35,201 nt of DNA from Lentisphaeria bacterium UBA4640 (GCA_002405835.1 DHMO01000053.1:122395-157595); one strand, 5' to 3'; counted from the first letter of the stretch, positions 1-8,312 are shown. Translations and numbers: made by a program. Notes: generated by a model from the sequence alone, not told the origin.

Positions 1-230
1 AATAATAATCAATCATGGAAACAGGCTTTTTCAAGCCTCTATCCCATCAAATGTGCGCAATTTCTCGGACGTTATCTCAGGCTAAATTTTTTCGTAAGAA
101 ATATTTGGAAATCATAAATTCCAAACCGTGGAAGATGACATGGCCTTTGCGCAACCTCTACGATTTGTGCAAATATGACATTCCCATCTTTGCACGAAGA
201 ATTCAGGCAAAAATGTTTGGAACTATTTAA
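1..230 (+). pseudogene. Frameshifted 3' end of an unidentified gene, possibly a surface-polysaccharide glycosyltransferase
   Basis: Two reading frames each look protein-like here and join only if a frameshift is allowed. Frame 2 is open from the window edge and reads INHGNRLFQASIPSNVRNF before a stop at 83-85. Frame 3 then carries QAKFFRKKYLEIINSKPWKM and TWPLRNL up to the TAA at 228-230. The stretch SKPWKMTWPLR resembles the SRSWRLTAPLR-type tail found at the C-terminus of many O-antigen or capsule glycosyltransferases and related enzymes; that resemblance is from memory, not a search. An ATG at 15 would open frame 3 but has no ribosome binding site and follows two TAA stops. The region is AT-rich and its end overlaps the stop of the convergent glycosyltransferase. 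It could also be a sequencing error in an intact gene, for example at the T-run 87-92. Confidence 0.4.
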
Positions 231-1222
231 TCTTCTACAACCTGATTCCGCGTAAAGGATTTGACAAAATCCTTGAGCCAACGCATCAGCTGTCTGATAC
301 CGGGAATCTTCATTGCGGTCAGGTAAACAAAAGCGATTACTATCGCCGCATAGTAATACCAGTTCCGGTGATACTGCGGCATAGATTTCCAAAACACTCG
401 CCAGCCAAGCGTATGACCTGCGGAAAATTCTCGAGTAAAATCAAAATATACAGGAAGAATATGCCAGAAAAGGACATCTCGTTTTTCCCGCTCAAATACA
501 GATTTGCTCAGAAAGCCGGCGTTCTGATAAATCAGCAGAAAGTCCAGATAACATTCACCGTAAATATCCGCTTCATTGCGAACCTTTAAGTTGTAGGTTA
601 CTCCCTGCCGTTCAAAATAGCTTTCATTGAATGTATACGAAACTCCGCCTTCTTTCAGGATCCGAAAATAAATATCCTCTTGCGGGAAATAATACATATA
701 ATACCGGAATGGCTCCGGCAGACTCGCATAAGAGCGTCGGCGGTATGTATACGAAGATATCCACGTAATAAAAAATGAGCCGTAATCAACAGCCTCGTTA
801 ACAGTTGTAATCCGCTTCTCCGGTTCTGAATGACAAGTCTTGTGATTGGTCAGAAAAACATCTCCATCCGGATGACTTTTTATCTTGTCACACAGCTGTT
901 TCAGCATTCCAGGACGGAACAGCGTGTTGTCATTCAGCAGCTTCAAATACTCGCCGCGACCGTGGTCAAGAGCGTTTTGAAAATTGAAATGGGAATCTAT
1001 CGGTTCAGTCAGGCGAAGATATTGAATCTTGTCGGGATATGCGGAACAGAAACGTGACATCAAAGACGGCGTGTCATCCGTGGAGGCATTGTCCGAAACA
1101 ACGATTTCAATCTCATTCGTTTCCTGAAACAACGGTTCGGAAACAATCGCGTCCAATGTCTTGCAAAGATACGGACTGCGGTTGAAGGTCGGAATGCAAA
1201 TGGAAAGAAACGGATTACTCAT
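227..1222 (-). CDS. Family 2 glycosyltransferase (GT-A fold)
   Basis: This probably transfers a sugar from a nucleotide-sugar donor during synthesis of a surface polysaccharide at the inner face of the cytoplasmic membrane. The N-terminus FLSICIPTFNR is the classic GT2 opening, followed by EIVVSDNASTDDT (donor binding) and by LLNDNTLFRPG near residue 98, where most relatives carry a DDD/DxD metal-binding motif; here it is Asn-Asp-Asn. A hydrophobic segment near residues 283-305 (YYYAAIVIAFVYLTAM) would anchor the C-terminus to the membrane. I chose the ATG at 1222 over a TTG at 1228; neither has a clear ribosome binding site. It lies downstream of purM on the same strand, separated by a hairpin, and converges with a broken gene. 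The gene looks AT-richer than its neighbours. The exact acceptor cannot be told from sequence. Confidence 0.85.
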   Translation of the reverse strand: MSNPFLSICIPTFNRSPYLCKTLDAIVSEPLFQETNEIEIVVSDNASTDDTPSLMSRFCSAYPDKIQYLRLTEPIDSHFNFQNALDHGRGEYLKLLNDNTLFRPGMLKQLCDKIKSHPDGDVFLTNHKTCHSEPEKRITTVNEAVDYGSFFITWISSYTYRRRSYASLPEPFRYYMYYFPQEDIYFRILKEGGVSYTFNESYFERQGVTYNLKVRNEADIYGECYLDFLLIYQNAGFLSKSVFEREKRDVLFWHILPVYFDFTREFSAGHTLGWRVFWKSMPQYHRNWYYYAAIVIAFVYLTAMKIPGIRQLMRWLKDFVKSFTRNQVVED

Positions 1223-1237
1223 AGCCAATGAAATTAT

Positions 1238-1271
1238 CTGCAGAACGCCCCGGACAACGGGGCGGCTGCAG
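1238..1271 (-). terminator. Hairpin between purM and the GT2 gene, probable terminator
   Basis: CTGCAG-AA-CGCCCC, a 7-base loop GGACAAC, then GGGGCG-G-CTGCAG form a long GC-rich stem with a small internal mismatch. It sits 14 bases past the purM stop. There is no clear T-run on either side, so intrinsic termination is likely weak or factor-assisted. Confidence 0.5.
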
Positions 1272-1285
1272 ATAAAACTTCACTC

Positions 1286-2341
1286 TCAGTCGACAACGAT
1301 CGACTTCTTCGAGCCTTTGACGATTTCGCCGCAGACGAAGGCGTCGAAACCGGCTTTGCGGCAGATGTCGAGAGCCTGGGTCGCGGCGTCCGCGGGGACA
1401 AACCACACCATGCCGACACCCATGTTGAAGACGCGGTACGCTTCGGAATCGTCGATGTTGCCCGCTTCCGTGATGAGACGGAAAATCGGCGGGGGATTCT
1501 TGATCGTGCTCTTGTGGAACACTGCATCGACGTCCGGAGGAAGAATGCGCGGGACATTATCGTAAAGTCCGCCGCCCGTGATGTGCGCAATGCCGTCGAG
1601 CGGGAAATCAATATCCATCGCGGCTTTGATCGCGGGCCAGTAGCAGGTGTGCGGCTTCAGAAGAGCTTCGCCGATCGTCTCATGATTCAGCTCGGCAAGC
1701 TCGGTGTCGACTTCGTAGCGGCAGCTGTGGAAGAGCACCTGACGCGCAAGGCTGAAGCCGTTCGTGTGCAGACCGTTCGAGGGAAGACCGATCGCGATGT
1801 GTCCCGGTTTGATCTTCTCGCCGGTGATCAGCTTGTCCTTCTCGACAATGCCGTTGATGACGCCGACCAGGTCAAAGTCGTTGCCGTACATGCCCGGCAT
1901 TTCAGCGGTTTCGCCGCCGAGCACCGCGCAGTTCACCTTTTTGCAGGCGTCCGCAATGCCGCCGAGGATATCCTCGTAGAGCGGGCTGCGGAGTTTGCCG
2001 ATGCCGATGTAGTCCAGGAAGAACACCGGTTCCGCACCCTGAACGCTGATGTCGTTCACGCAGTGGTTGACAATGTCGTGACCGACCGTGTCGAACTTCT
2101 GCATGAGGGCAGCGACCATGAGTTTGGTTCCGACGCCGTCGATGCTGGAGACAAACACCGGTTTTTTGTATTTCGTCAGATCAATCTGAAAGAGTCCGCC
2201 GAAACCGCCGATGGGGGCGAGCATTTCGGGGCGTTTCGTCGACGCGAGTTTCTTTTTGACGCGCGTGAGCAGTTCCGTGGCGAGATCGATGTCAACGCCG
2301 GCTTCTTTGTAAGTCGAGACTTTTTTGTTTTCCGGAGCCAT
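1286..2341 (-). CDS. purM: Phosphoribosylformylglycinamidine cyclo-ligase (AIR synthetase)
   Basis: PurM closes the imidazole ring of 5-aminoimidazole ribonucleotide from FGAM with ATP in cytoplasmic de novo purine synthesis. The 351-residue product is close to the usual length of about 345. Visible family features are the start YKEAGVDIDLATELL, the ATP/phosphate segment SSIDGVGTKL, HDIVNHCVNDI, GAEPVFFLDYIG, the glycine-rich LGGETAEMPGMY, GLPSNGLHTNGFSLAR and HITGGGLYDNVPR. The frame is open 27 codons further upstream, but the ATG at 2341 is preceded by AGAGGT at a good distance and begins the conserved part. The gene is transcribed away from uxaC across a 181-base divergent intergenic region. 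No other purine gene is in the window. Confidence 0.97.
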   Translation of the reverse strand: MAPENKKVSTYKEAGVDIDLATELLTRVKKKLASTKRPEMLAPIGGFGGLFQIDLTKYKKPVFVSSIDGVGTKLMVAALMQKFDTVGHDIVNHCVNDISVQGAEPVFFLDYIGIGKLRSPLYEDILGGIADACKKVNCAVLGGETAEMPGMYGNDFDLVGVINGIVEKDKLITGEKIKPGHIAIGLPSNGLHTNGFSLARQVLFHSCRYEVDTELAELNHETIGEALLKPHTCYWPAIKAAMDIDFPLDGIAHITGGGLYDNVPRILPPDVDAVFHKSTIKNPPPIFRLITEAGNIDDSEAYRVFNMGVGMVWFVPADAATQALDICRKAGFDAFVCGEIVKGSKKSIVVD

Positions 2342-2382
2342 TTTTACCTCTTTCGTTGGCTGTTGCAGTTTTCTCCTTCTAT

Positions 2383-2410
2383 AATATACACGCATTTCCG
2401 CAAGATAAAA
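2383..2410 (-). promoter_or_regulatory. Weak candidate promoter of purM
   Basis: On the minus strand TTTTAT (2405-2410), 16 bases, then TATATT (2383-2388) stand about 40 bases ahead of the purM start. The -10 is good and the -35 is poor. The sequence just before the -10, GCGTG, also precedes the candidate -10 of icd. Confidence 0.35.
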
Positions 2411-2418
2411 GCGGAAAT
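2394..2418. repeat. Inverted repeat in the purM-uxaC divergent intergenic region
   Basis: ATTTCCGC, a 9-base spacer and GCGGAAAT form a perfect 8-base inverted repeat lying over the -35 side of the purM promoter candidate. It could be an operator or a hairpin in an mRNA leader. It does not match the E. coli PurR operator. Confidence 0.4.
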
Positions 2419-2522
2419 TCATGAAAATTATGCCGCAAACTGGATTTTTTCCGTTTTGACGCTATATTTAAAGGGAAAAGGAAGCGAACAAAAGTCTTAA
2501 AAACAAAGAACAAGGAGTTTTT

Positions 2523-3890
2523 ATGTCATTCCTCGATGACAAGTACCTGCTGGAAAGCGATTCCGCCGTCGCCATCTACAACGCGGTGAAAAATCTGCCG
2601 ATCATTGACCCGCACAACCACGCCGACGTTGCAGAAATCGCCGCCAACGGGAACTATTCCAACGCCTGGCAGGTGTTCGCGGCAACCGACCACTACGTCT
2701 GGGAAGTCATGCGCAAACGCGGCGTCGACGAAAACAGCATCACCGGCACCGCCACCCCGAAAGAAAAATGGATGGAGCTCGCCCGCGTCATGCCCGAAAT
2801 CGCCGGCAACCCCGTTTTCGAGTGGATTCATCTCGACCTCCGCAGACGTTTCGGCATCACCGACGTGCTCTGCTCCGAAAACGCCGAACGCATCTGGGAT
2901 GAAGTCAACGCCAAACTCGCAACCGACGATTTCAAGCCTCTCGCCCTCCTCAAGGCGATGAACGTTGAGGTCATGTGCTCCACCGACGACCCGGTCGACA
3001 CCCTCGAATATCACACCGCCATCAACGAAAAGGCCGGACGCGTCATCATCCGCCCGACCTGGCGTCCCGACAAGGCGATGCGCATTCACTATCCCGGCTT
3101 CCGCGACTATATCGCCAAGCTCGGAAAACGCTTCGGAATTGAAATCGACTCCGTGGAAAAACTTGTGGAAGCTCTCCAGAAATCCCACGACTATTTTGCG
3201 GAAAAAGGCTGCCGCGCCAGCGATCACGACACCCCGCATCCGCTTCCCGGAAACGCCACGCTCGCCGAAGCCGACGTCGTCTTCCAGCGCGCTCTCGCCG
3301 GAGAAACCATGTCCCAGGCGGACATCGACACCTATCAGGATTACCTCACGATCAAGGTTGCCGAAATGGATATGCGCGCGGGCTGGGTCTACCAGATGCA
3401 CATGTGCGTCATCCGCGACGTCCGCGATACGCTCTTCAAATCGCTCGGCATGGACGTCGGCGGCGATATTTCCGAATTCTACGTCAACATCGCCAAGCCG
3501 CTCTGCGGATTCCTGAATCACTTCGACGACCGTCTGAAACTCGTGCTCTACTCGCTTGAGCCGTGTCATCAGGCCGCTCTCGCGGCGGTCGCCCGCGCAT
3601 TCGGCAAAAACGTCCGTCTCGGTTCCGCCTGGTGGCTGAACGACCAGCCCTACGGCATGTCCACTCAGCTCGAATACATCGGCAACGTCGACGTCTATTC
3701 CTGCTTCGCCGGCATGGTCTCCGACTCCCGCAAGATTCTCTCCTACGCATCCCGCTTCGAGATGTTCCGCAGAACGCTTTCCAACGTTCTCGGCGGACTC
3801 GTTCTCAAGGGACGCATGCCGCAGGAAATCGCGGAAAAGATCGCGGTCATGATGTGCTACACCGAACCGAAAAAGTTCTTCAACGTCTGA
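2523..3890 (+). CDS. uxaC: Glucuronate (uronate) isomerase
   Basis: UxaC interconverts D-glucuronate with D-fructuronate and D-galacturonate with D-tagaturonate, the first cytoplasmic step of hexuronate catabolism. It is a TIM-barrel enzyme of the amidohydrolase superfamily. The 455-residue length is near the usual 470. The metal-binding HxH pair appears as DPHNH at residues 31-33. Other family stretches are MNVEVMCSTDDPVD, IRPTWRPDKAM, AEMDMRAGWVYQMHMCVIRD, LGSAWWLNDQPYGM and EYIGNVDVYSCFAGMVSDSR. The ATG follows AAGGAG at a normal distance. It is followed after 26 bases by nagB, with which it almost certainly forms an operon. A possible -10 TATATT at 2463-2468 lacks a convincing -35. Confidence 0.97.
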   Translation: MSFLDDKYLLESDSAVAIYNAVKNLPIIDPHNHADVAEIAANGNYSNAWQVFAATDHYVWEVMRKRGVDENSITGTATPKEKWMELARVMPEIAGNPVFEWIHLDLRRRFGITDVLCSENAERIWDEVNAKLATDDFKPLALLKAMNVEVMCSTDDPVDTLEYHTAINEKAGRVIIRPTWRPDKAMRIHYPGFRDYIAKLGKRFGIEIDSVEKLVEALQKSHDYFAEKGCRASDHDTPHPLPGNATLAEADVVFQRALAGETMSQADIDTYQDYLTIKVAEMDMRAGWVYQMHMCVIRDVRDTLFKSLGMDVGGDISEFYVNIAKPLCGFLNHFDDRLKLVLYSLEPCHQAALAAVARAFGKNVRLGSAWWLNDQPYGMSTQLEYIGNVDVYSCFAGMVSDSRKILSYASRFEMFRRTLSNVLGGLVLKGRMPQEIAEKIAVMMCYTEPKKFFNV

Positions 3891-3916
3891 TACCGTAAAA
3901 AAGGAGTGTTTCCGAA

Positions 3917-4717
3917 ATGGAAGTCATCATCATGCCGGATGAGCGCAGAGCGACGTTGCTCTCCGCCCGTCTGATCGCGGATCAGATCCGCCGCAAACCC
4001 AGCTGCACGCTCGGCCTCGCGACCGGGCGCACCATGGAGAATCTGTACGGTGTTCTCGCTGAGATGTACCGCAGCGGTGAGCTGGATTTCTCGCTCTGCC
4101 GTTCGTTCAACCTCGACGAGTATATCGGAATTCCGGAAGATGATCCGAATTCCTACCGCACCTACATGAACCGCCATCTGTTCAGCAAGGTGAACATCGA
4201 CATCCGCAACACCCACCTTCCGCTCGGAAACGCCCCTGACCTTGCACTCGAATGCGAAAACTATGAAAAGCGCATGAAAGAGTGCGGCGGAATCGACATC
4301 CAGCTGCTCGGGATCGGACGGAGCGGGCACATCGGCTTCAACGAGCCGCTCTCCTCGCTCGCCTCCCGCACCCGCGACAAGGCGCTGACTCCGACAACCA
4401 TTGCGCAGAACGCCCCGCTCTTCCCGCGCCCGGAAGACATGCCGAAGCGCGCCCTCACCATGGGCGTAGGCACGATTCTGGAAGCCCGCCGCATTCTGCT
4501 GCTCGCGACCGGAGCGGAAAAAGCCGCAATCATCGCAAAGGCTGTTGAAGGACCGATCACAAGCATGGTCTCCGCTTCCGCGCTCCAGCTTCACCCGAAA
4601 TGCACCGTCATTGTCGATGAGGCCGCCGCGAAGGAGCTTCAGGGCAAAGACTACTACCACTGGATTTTCGCAAACGAACCCGAGTGGCAGCAGTATCAGG
4701 ATTGTCTCAAGGACTGA
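3917..4717 (+). CDS. nagB: Glucosamine-6-phosphate deaminase with an altered active-site position
   Basis: NagB converts glucosamine 6-phosphate to fructose 6-phosphate and ammonia, feeding amino sugars into glycolysis. The 266-residue protein has the expected size and landmarks: LGLATGRTMENLYG (phosphate binding), SFNLDEYIG (the catalytic Asp for enolisation), and GIGRSGHIGFNEP followed by SSLASRTRDKALTP. In E. coli this motif is GVGNDGHIAFNEP, whose Asp141, His143 and Glu148 drive ring opening; Gram-positive relatives often have Asn at the first position. Here that residue is Ser, while His and Glu are kept. The enzyme may still work, since the position tolerates variation, but a related isomerase/deaminase is possible. 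AAGGAG lies 10 bases before the ATG. It is the second gene of the uxaC operon and ends at a strong terminator. Confidence 0.9.
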   Translation: MEVIIMPDERRATLLSARLIADQIRRKPSCTLGLATGRTMENLYGVLAEMYRSGELDFSLCRSFNLDEYIGIPEDDPNSYRTYMNRHLFSKVNIDIRNTHLPLGNAPDLALECENYEKRMKECGGIDIQLLGIGRSGHIGFNEPLSSLASRTRDKALTPTTIAQNAPLFPRPEDMPKRALTMGVGTILEARRILLLATGAEKAAIIAKAVEGPITSMVSASALQLHPKCTVIVDEAAAKELQGKDYYHWIFANEPEWQQYQDCLKD

Positions 4718-4740
4718 AAAAACGGAACATCGTTTCAAGG

Positions 4741-4768
4741 GCGGTGTCTTCTGGACGCCGCTTTTTTT
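4741..4768 (+). terminator. Rho-independent terminator of uxaC-nagB
   Basis: GCGGTGTC, loop TTCTG and GACGCCGC form an 8-base stem with one G-T pair, followed directly by seven T. The T-run overlaps the stop codon of the convergent AraC gene. Confidence 0.88.
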
Positions 4769-5591
4769 ACAGCGGCAGACTGTGCGCGTGCAGATTTGCT
4801 TTCCGGAACGCCGAGGGCGTGGTTCCCGTATGCCGCTTGAAGAAGTTGGAAAAATAATATTCGCTGCTGAAGCGGAAATGCTCCGCAATCTCCCGGATCG
4901 AAAGCGGAGAACAGAGCAGGTAGCGGCTCGTCTGTGCGATCAGCTCTTTCTGCAGAAACGACTTGAGCGGAATCGAAAGGTCATGTGAAAAATTCCGGGA
5001 AAGCGTTCCGCGAGACTGCCCGGCGACTTCCGCCAGTTCTTCCACCCCCATCTGCGCGGAAAGATTCGCCTGAATATAACGCAGCAGCATTCCGTAGCGT
5101 CCGGAAAGATTCGCCAGCTCCGAAAGAGTGTCGCCCGGCGGAAGCGGAAGCGCGCGGATCGTCCGCCACAGGAATGTCTCGAAATCGCAAATGGCGGACC
5201 AGTCCGGGGCCGCGAGAACCGCACGCTCCATCCGTTCGATTTCCACCGGATCGGCGGCAAATTCGCGGCAATGCCGTTCCCGCTGGAACACATCCACGCC
5301 CGGAAGAATGTGCAGATTGAAGTGACAGCAGAGAAACTTGAGTCCGTCACGGAATTCAAAGCTGAGGTCCGTGGATTCGGGCATGAACAGCGCTGCGCCC
5401 CGGCGCAGATCGTGAAGTTCTCCCGTCGAATGGTTCCGCACGGTTCCCGTACCTTCCCGCACAAAGAAACAGCGGTTGAAAGCAAACGTGTTCCGTCCGC
5501 TCCAGACGAAATCCGCAGAGGAGATCTGGTGCAGATCGAGCTGAATCATATTGAGAACGTTCCGCCAACGGGAATTTTCCAGCACCGGCAT
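4767..5591 (-). CDS. AraC/XylS-family transcriptional regulator
   Basis: A one-component DNA-binding regulator, most likely sugar-responsive. The N-terminal half (to about residue 140) looks like a cupin-type sensor domain (FNRCFFVREGTGTVRNHSTG, ELHDLRRGAALFMPESTDL). The C-terminal part carries two helix-turn-helix units: GVEELAEVAGQSRGTLSRNF and LSIREIAEHFRFSSEYYFSN, ending in FFKRHTGTTPSAFRK, the AraC signature. The start is uncertain: the ATG at 5591 has AGAGGA rather far upstream (15 bases), and the ATG at 5549 (MIQLDLHQ) is an alternative. It is divergent from the GH116 gene across about 100 bases, so GH116 is its most probable target; uxaC-nagB on the other side converges with it. The inducer is unknown. 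Confidence 0.93.
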   Translation of the reverse strand: MPVLENSRWRNVLNMIQLDLHQISSADFVWSGRNTFAFNRCFFVREGTGTVRNHSTGELHDLRRGAALFMPESTDLSFEFRDGLKFLCCHFNLHILPGVDVFQRERHCREFAADPVEIERMERAVLAAPDWSAICDFETFLWRTIRALPLPPGDTLSELANLSGRYGMLLRYIQANLSAQMGVEELAEVAGQSRGTLSRNFSHDLSIPLKSFLQKELIAQTSRYLLCSPLSIREIAEHFRFSSEYYFSNFFKRHTGTTPSAFRKANLHAHSLPL

Positions 5592-5621
5592 AAAATTATA
5601 TTTTTTTCCTCTTTTTTTCTA

Positions 5622-5650
5622 TTCATAATTCCGGCTTCTTCATGTATAAT
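5622..5650 (+). promoter_or_regulatory. Candidate sigma-70 promoter of the GH116 gene
   Basis: TTCATA (5622-5627), a 17-base spacer and a perfect TATAAT (5645-5650) place a start site about 35 bases before the GH116 ATG. The weak -35 fits a promoter needing an activator such as the divergent AraC protein, although no operator could be recognised. Confidence 0.5.
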
Positions 5651-5693
5651 AACAGGGAAAGCGGAAAAGTCAAACAAGGAAGGGAAAATTCTT

Positions 5694-8303
5694 ATGAAAT
5701 TGCAGAAAGAACATTTGCGGGAGGTTTCGTTTCCCGTCGGAGGAATCGGCGCCGGCTGTATCGGAGTCGCCGGAAACGGACGCCTCATCGACTGGGAGAT
5801 CTTCAACCAGGCTGGCAAAGGACGCTGCAACGGCTGGTCGCATTTCGCCGTCAAAGCGGAAAAGAACGGCAAAGTGCAAGGCGTCCGGATTCTCAACGGC
5901 GATCTCATGAGCGACTTCTCCGGTGAACGCGTCGGACGCGATGCCCTTTTCACCGGATTCGGCTGGGGCCCCGTTCAGGAAACACTCTGCGGACTTCCCC
6001 ATTTCGCAAACTGCGAATTCAACGGAGAATTCCCTGCGGCGGAACTCATGTTTTCCGACCCGGATTTTCCCGCAAACATGACCCTTACCGCCTGGAGCGC
6101 GTTCGTTCCCGGAGAATCCGACCTCTCCTCCATGCCGGCGGCGATGTTTGAAATCACCTTTGAAAACACCTCGGACGATACACTCGACTATACCTGTACC
6201 GCCGTTCTCGCGAACCCGTGGACCTCACCCGATGCGGACAACCGGGTGGAACGGAACGGAAAGCTCACAAGTCTCGTTCTCCGCAACAATCTTGCGCCCG
6301 AAGATTTCGAATACGGTGAACTCGCTCTCACGACTGATGCGGAAGACTTTTCGTTTCAGGAATACACGTTCCGGGGCGGATGGTGCGATGCGCTCGAAGT
6401 TTACTGGAACGATCTCAACCGGTCCGGACACTTCCGCAACCGCAGTTATCCGACCCGTGCGCAAGTTGAAATCCAGAACGGATGGCGCAAAGATTTCCAT
6501 GAACTCGGTCTGCTCGCGGCGCATCTCACCCTTGCGCCGAAGGAACGCCGCACGGTCCGTTTCATCATTTCGTGGTACATCCCGAACCGCCGCAACACAT
6601 GGAACAGCGAAGAAGGATTGCTTGAACTGCTCCGGAATTCCGGAATGAGCGAAAACCGCTGGAAAAACTACTACACAAAGCTCTGTTCCGGAGCGGCGGA
6701 TGCGGCGGCAAAGATTTTCGCGGATTTCGCCCATATCCGCGAACAGGTTTTTTTCTTCCGCAGAGCTCTCCACGACAGCACAATCCCCGAAGCCTCACTT
6801 CAGGGCGCGGCGGCGAATCTGGCGGTCCTGATTTCCCCGACCTGTCTGCGCGTCGAAGACGGCACGCTCTGGGGCTGGGAAGGCGTCGGACCCGAGCGCG
6901 GCTCCTGCGAAGGAACCTGCCAGCATGTCTGGAACTATGCACAGGCGCTCCCGCTCCTCTTTCCGGATTTGGAACGCACCATTCGCGAATCACAGGCGAA
7001 ATACGGAATTGATGAAAACGGCGGCTGGCATTTCCGCCTGAAACTCCCCCTCGGAATCAAGGCGAAAACCGACTGGAAGCGTCCTTGTGTGGACGGCTCT
7101 TTCGGGGAAATCATGAAAATTTACCGCGAATGGAAAATCTCCGGCGACATGGCGTGGCTCAACTCCATCTGGCCGCTCGTCAAGCCTGCCATTGAATTCG
7201 CGTGGAGCCCGAAGAACCCCGACCGCTGGGATCCGGAACGCACAGGCATCATCAGCGGTCGGCAGCACCATACGCTCGACATGGAGCTTTTCGGCGCCTC
7301 CGGCTGGCTTACCGGGCACTACCTCGGCGCGCTCAAGGCGGCGGCGGAGATGGCTCCGGCATGCGGTGATCCCGAATTCGGGAAACTCTGCTCCGAACTT
7401 TTCGAAAAAGGACGCGCTCTCGCAGAGGAAACCCTCTTCAACGGAGAGTATTACAACCAGAGCACCGATATTCATGACAAATCGGTTCTGCTCCCGCTCC
7501 TTCAGGGAGATGAAACTCCGGACAACAATCTTTACTGGGATGAAGAACACGGACAGATCAAATATCAGATTGGCGACGGCTGTTCCATCGACTCTCATCT
7601 TGCCCAGTGGTACGCTTCGCTCTACGGGCTAGGCAACCTGTTCGATCCGCAGCGCATCCATACCACATTGAACTCAATTTACCGCTATAATTTCCTGCCG
7701 TCCATGCGCGGATTTGCAAATACCTGGCGCAACTTCGCGTTCAACGACGAGGGCGGCTGCATGATCTGCGTCTGGCCCGAAGGACACGAGAAGCCCGTCA
7801 TTCCCCTCCCCTACAACTCCGAGGCCATGACCGGTTTCGAGTGGGCGGCTGCAGCTCATCTCGTCATGACAGGCGAAGCGGAAAAAGGTGAAGAACTCGC
7901 CCGCGCCATCCGCAACCGTTACGACGGAGCAAAGCGCAACCCGTGGAATGAAATCGAATGCGGAAGCAACTATGCACGCTCCATGGCGTCGTTCGCGATG
8001 CTTCAGGCATACAGCGGATTCCGTTATGACATGACACGCGGAATGATCGGTTTCCGTCCCGTTTCCGGCGGAGACTTCCGCTGCTTCTGGTCGCTCGGAA
8101 CGGTCTGGGGACTCTATGAGCGAGAAGGAGCCGTTCAGCGCATCCGCATTCTGCATGGAGCCGCAAAATTCCGTTCATTCGGGCTTCCGGCGGAATCGCT
8201 CAAGCTCAACGGGAACGCAGTTGTCGGAACTTTCCGCGGCGGTGAATGGGAAATGAACGAACCGCTTTCCGTCAAAGCGGAAGACATTCTGGAATTTCTC
8301 TGA
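5694..8303 (+). CDS. GH116-family glycoside hydrolase (GBA2/beta-glucosidase type), cytoplasmic
   Basis: A retaining glycosidase of the family that includes human GBA2 and bacterial beta-glucosidases and beta-xylosidases. The 869-residue protein starts with the family's VGGIGAGCIGVAGNGR and LIDWEIFNQ, has a beta-sandwich N-terminal half, and an (alpha/alpha)6 C-terminal half containing GSCEGTCQHVWNYAQALPLL and GRQHHTLDMELFGASGWLTG. By comparison with GBA2 (Glu527 and Asp677), Glu406 is my candidate nucleophile and Asp529 the acid/base. There is no signal peptide, so the substrate must enter the cell as a small glycoside. The frame is open far upstream, but the ATG at 5694 has AAGGAAGGG in front and begins the conserved domain. 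It is monocistronic, divergent from an AraC regulator, and followed by a perfect inverted repeat. Sugar specificity cannot be read from the sequence. Confidence 0.9.
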   Translation: MKLQKEHLREVSFPVGGIGAGCIGVAGNGRLIDWEIFNQAGKGRCNGWSHFAVKAEKNGKVQGVRILNGDLMSDFSGERVGRDALFTGFGWGPVQETLCGLPHFANCEFNGEFPAAELMFSDPDFPANMTLTAWSAFVPGESDLSSMPAAMFEITFENTSDDTLDYTCTAVLANPWTSPDADNRVERNGKLTSLVLRNNLAPEDFEYGELALTTDAEDFSFQEYTFRGGWCDALEVYWNDLNRSGHFRNRSYPTRAQVEIQNGWRKDFHELGLLAAHLTLAPKERRTVRFIISWYIPNRRNTWNSEEGLLELLRNSGMSENRWKNYYTKLCSGAADAAAKIFADFAHIREQVFFFRRALHDSTIPEASLQGAAANLAVLISPTCLRVEDGTLWGWEGVGPERGSCEGTCQHVWNYAQALPLLFPDLERTIRESQAKYGIDENGGWHFRLKLPLGIKAKTDWKRPCVDGSFGEIMKIYREWKISGDMAWLNSIWPLVKPAIEFAWSPKNPDRWDPERTGIISGRQHHTLDMELFGASGWLTGHYLGALKAAAEMAPACGDPEFGKLCSELFEKGRALAEETLFNGEYYNQSTDIHDKSVLLPLLQGDETPDNNLYWDEEHGQIKYQIGDGCSIDSHLAQWYASLYGLGNLFDPQRIHTTLNSIYRYNFLPSMRGFANTWRNFAFNDEGGCMICVWPEGHEKPVIPLPYNSEAMTGFEWAAAAHLVMTGEAEKGEELARAIRNRYDGAKRNPWNEIECGSNYARSMASFAMLQAYSGFRYDMTRGMIGFRPVSGGDFRCFWSLGTVWGLYEREGAVQRIRILHGAAKFRSFGLPAESLKLNGNAVVGTFRGGEWEMNEPLSVKAEDILEFL

Positions 8304-8312
8304 TTCCGCTCG

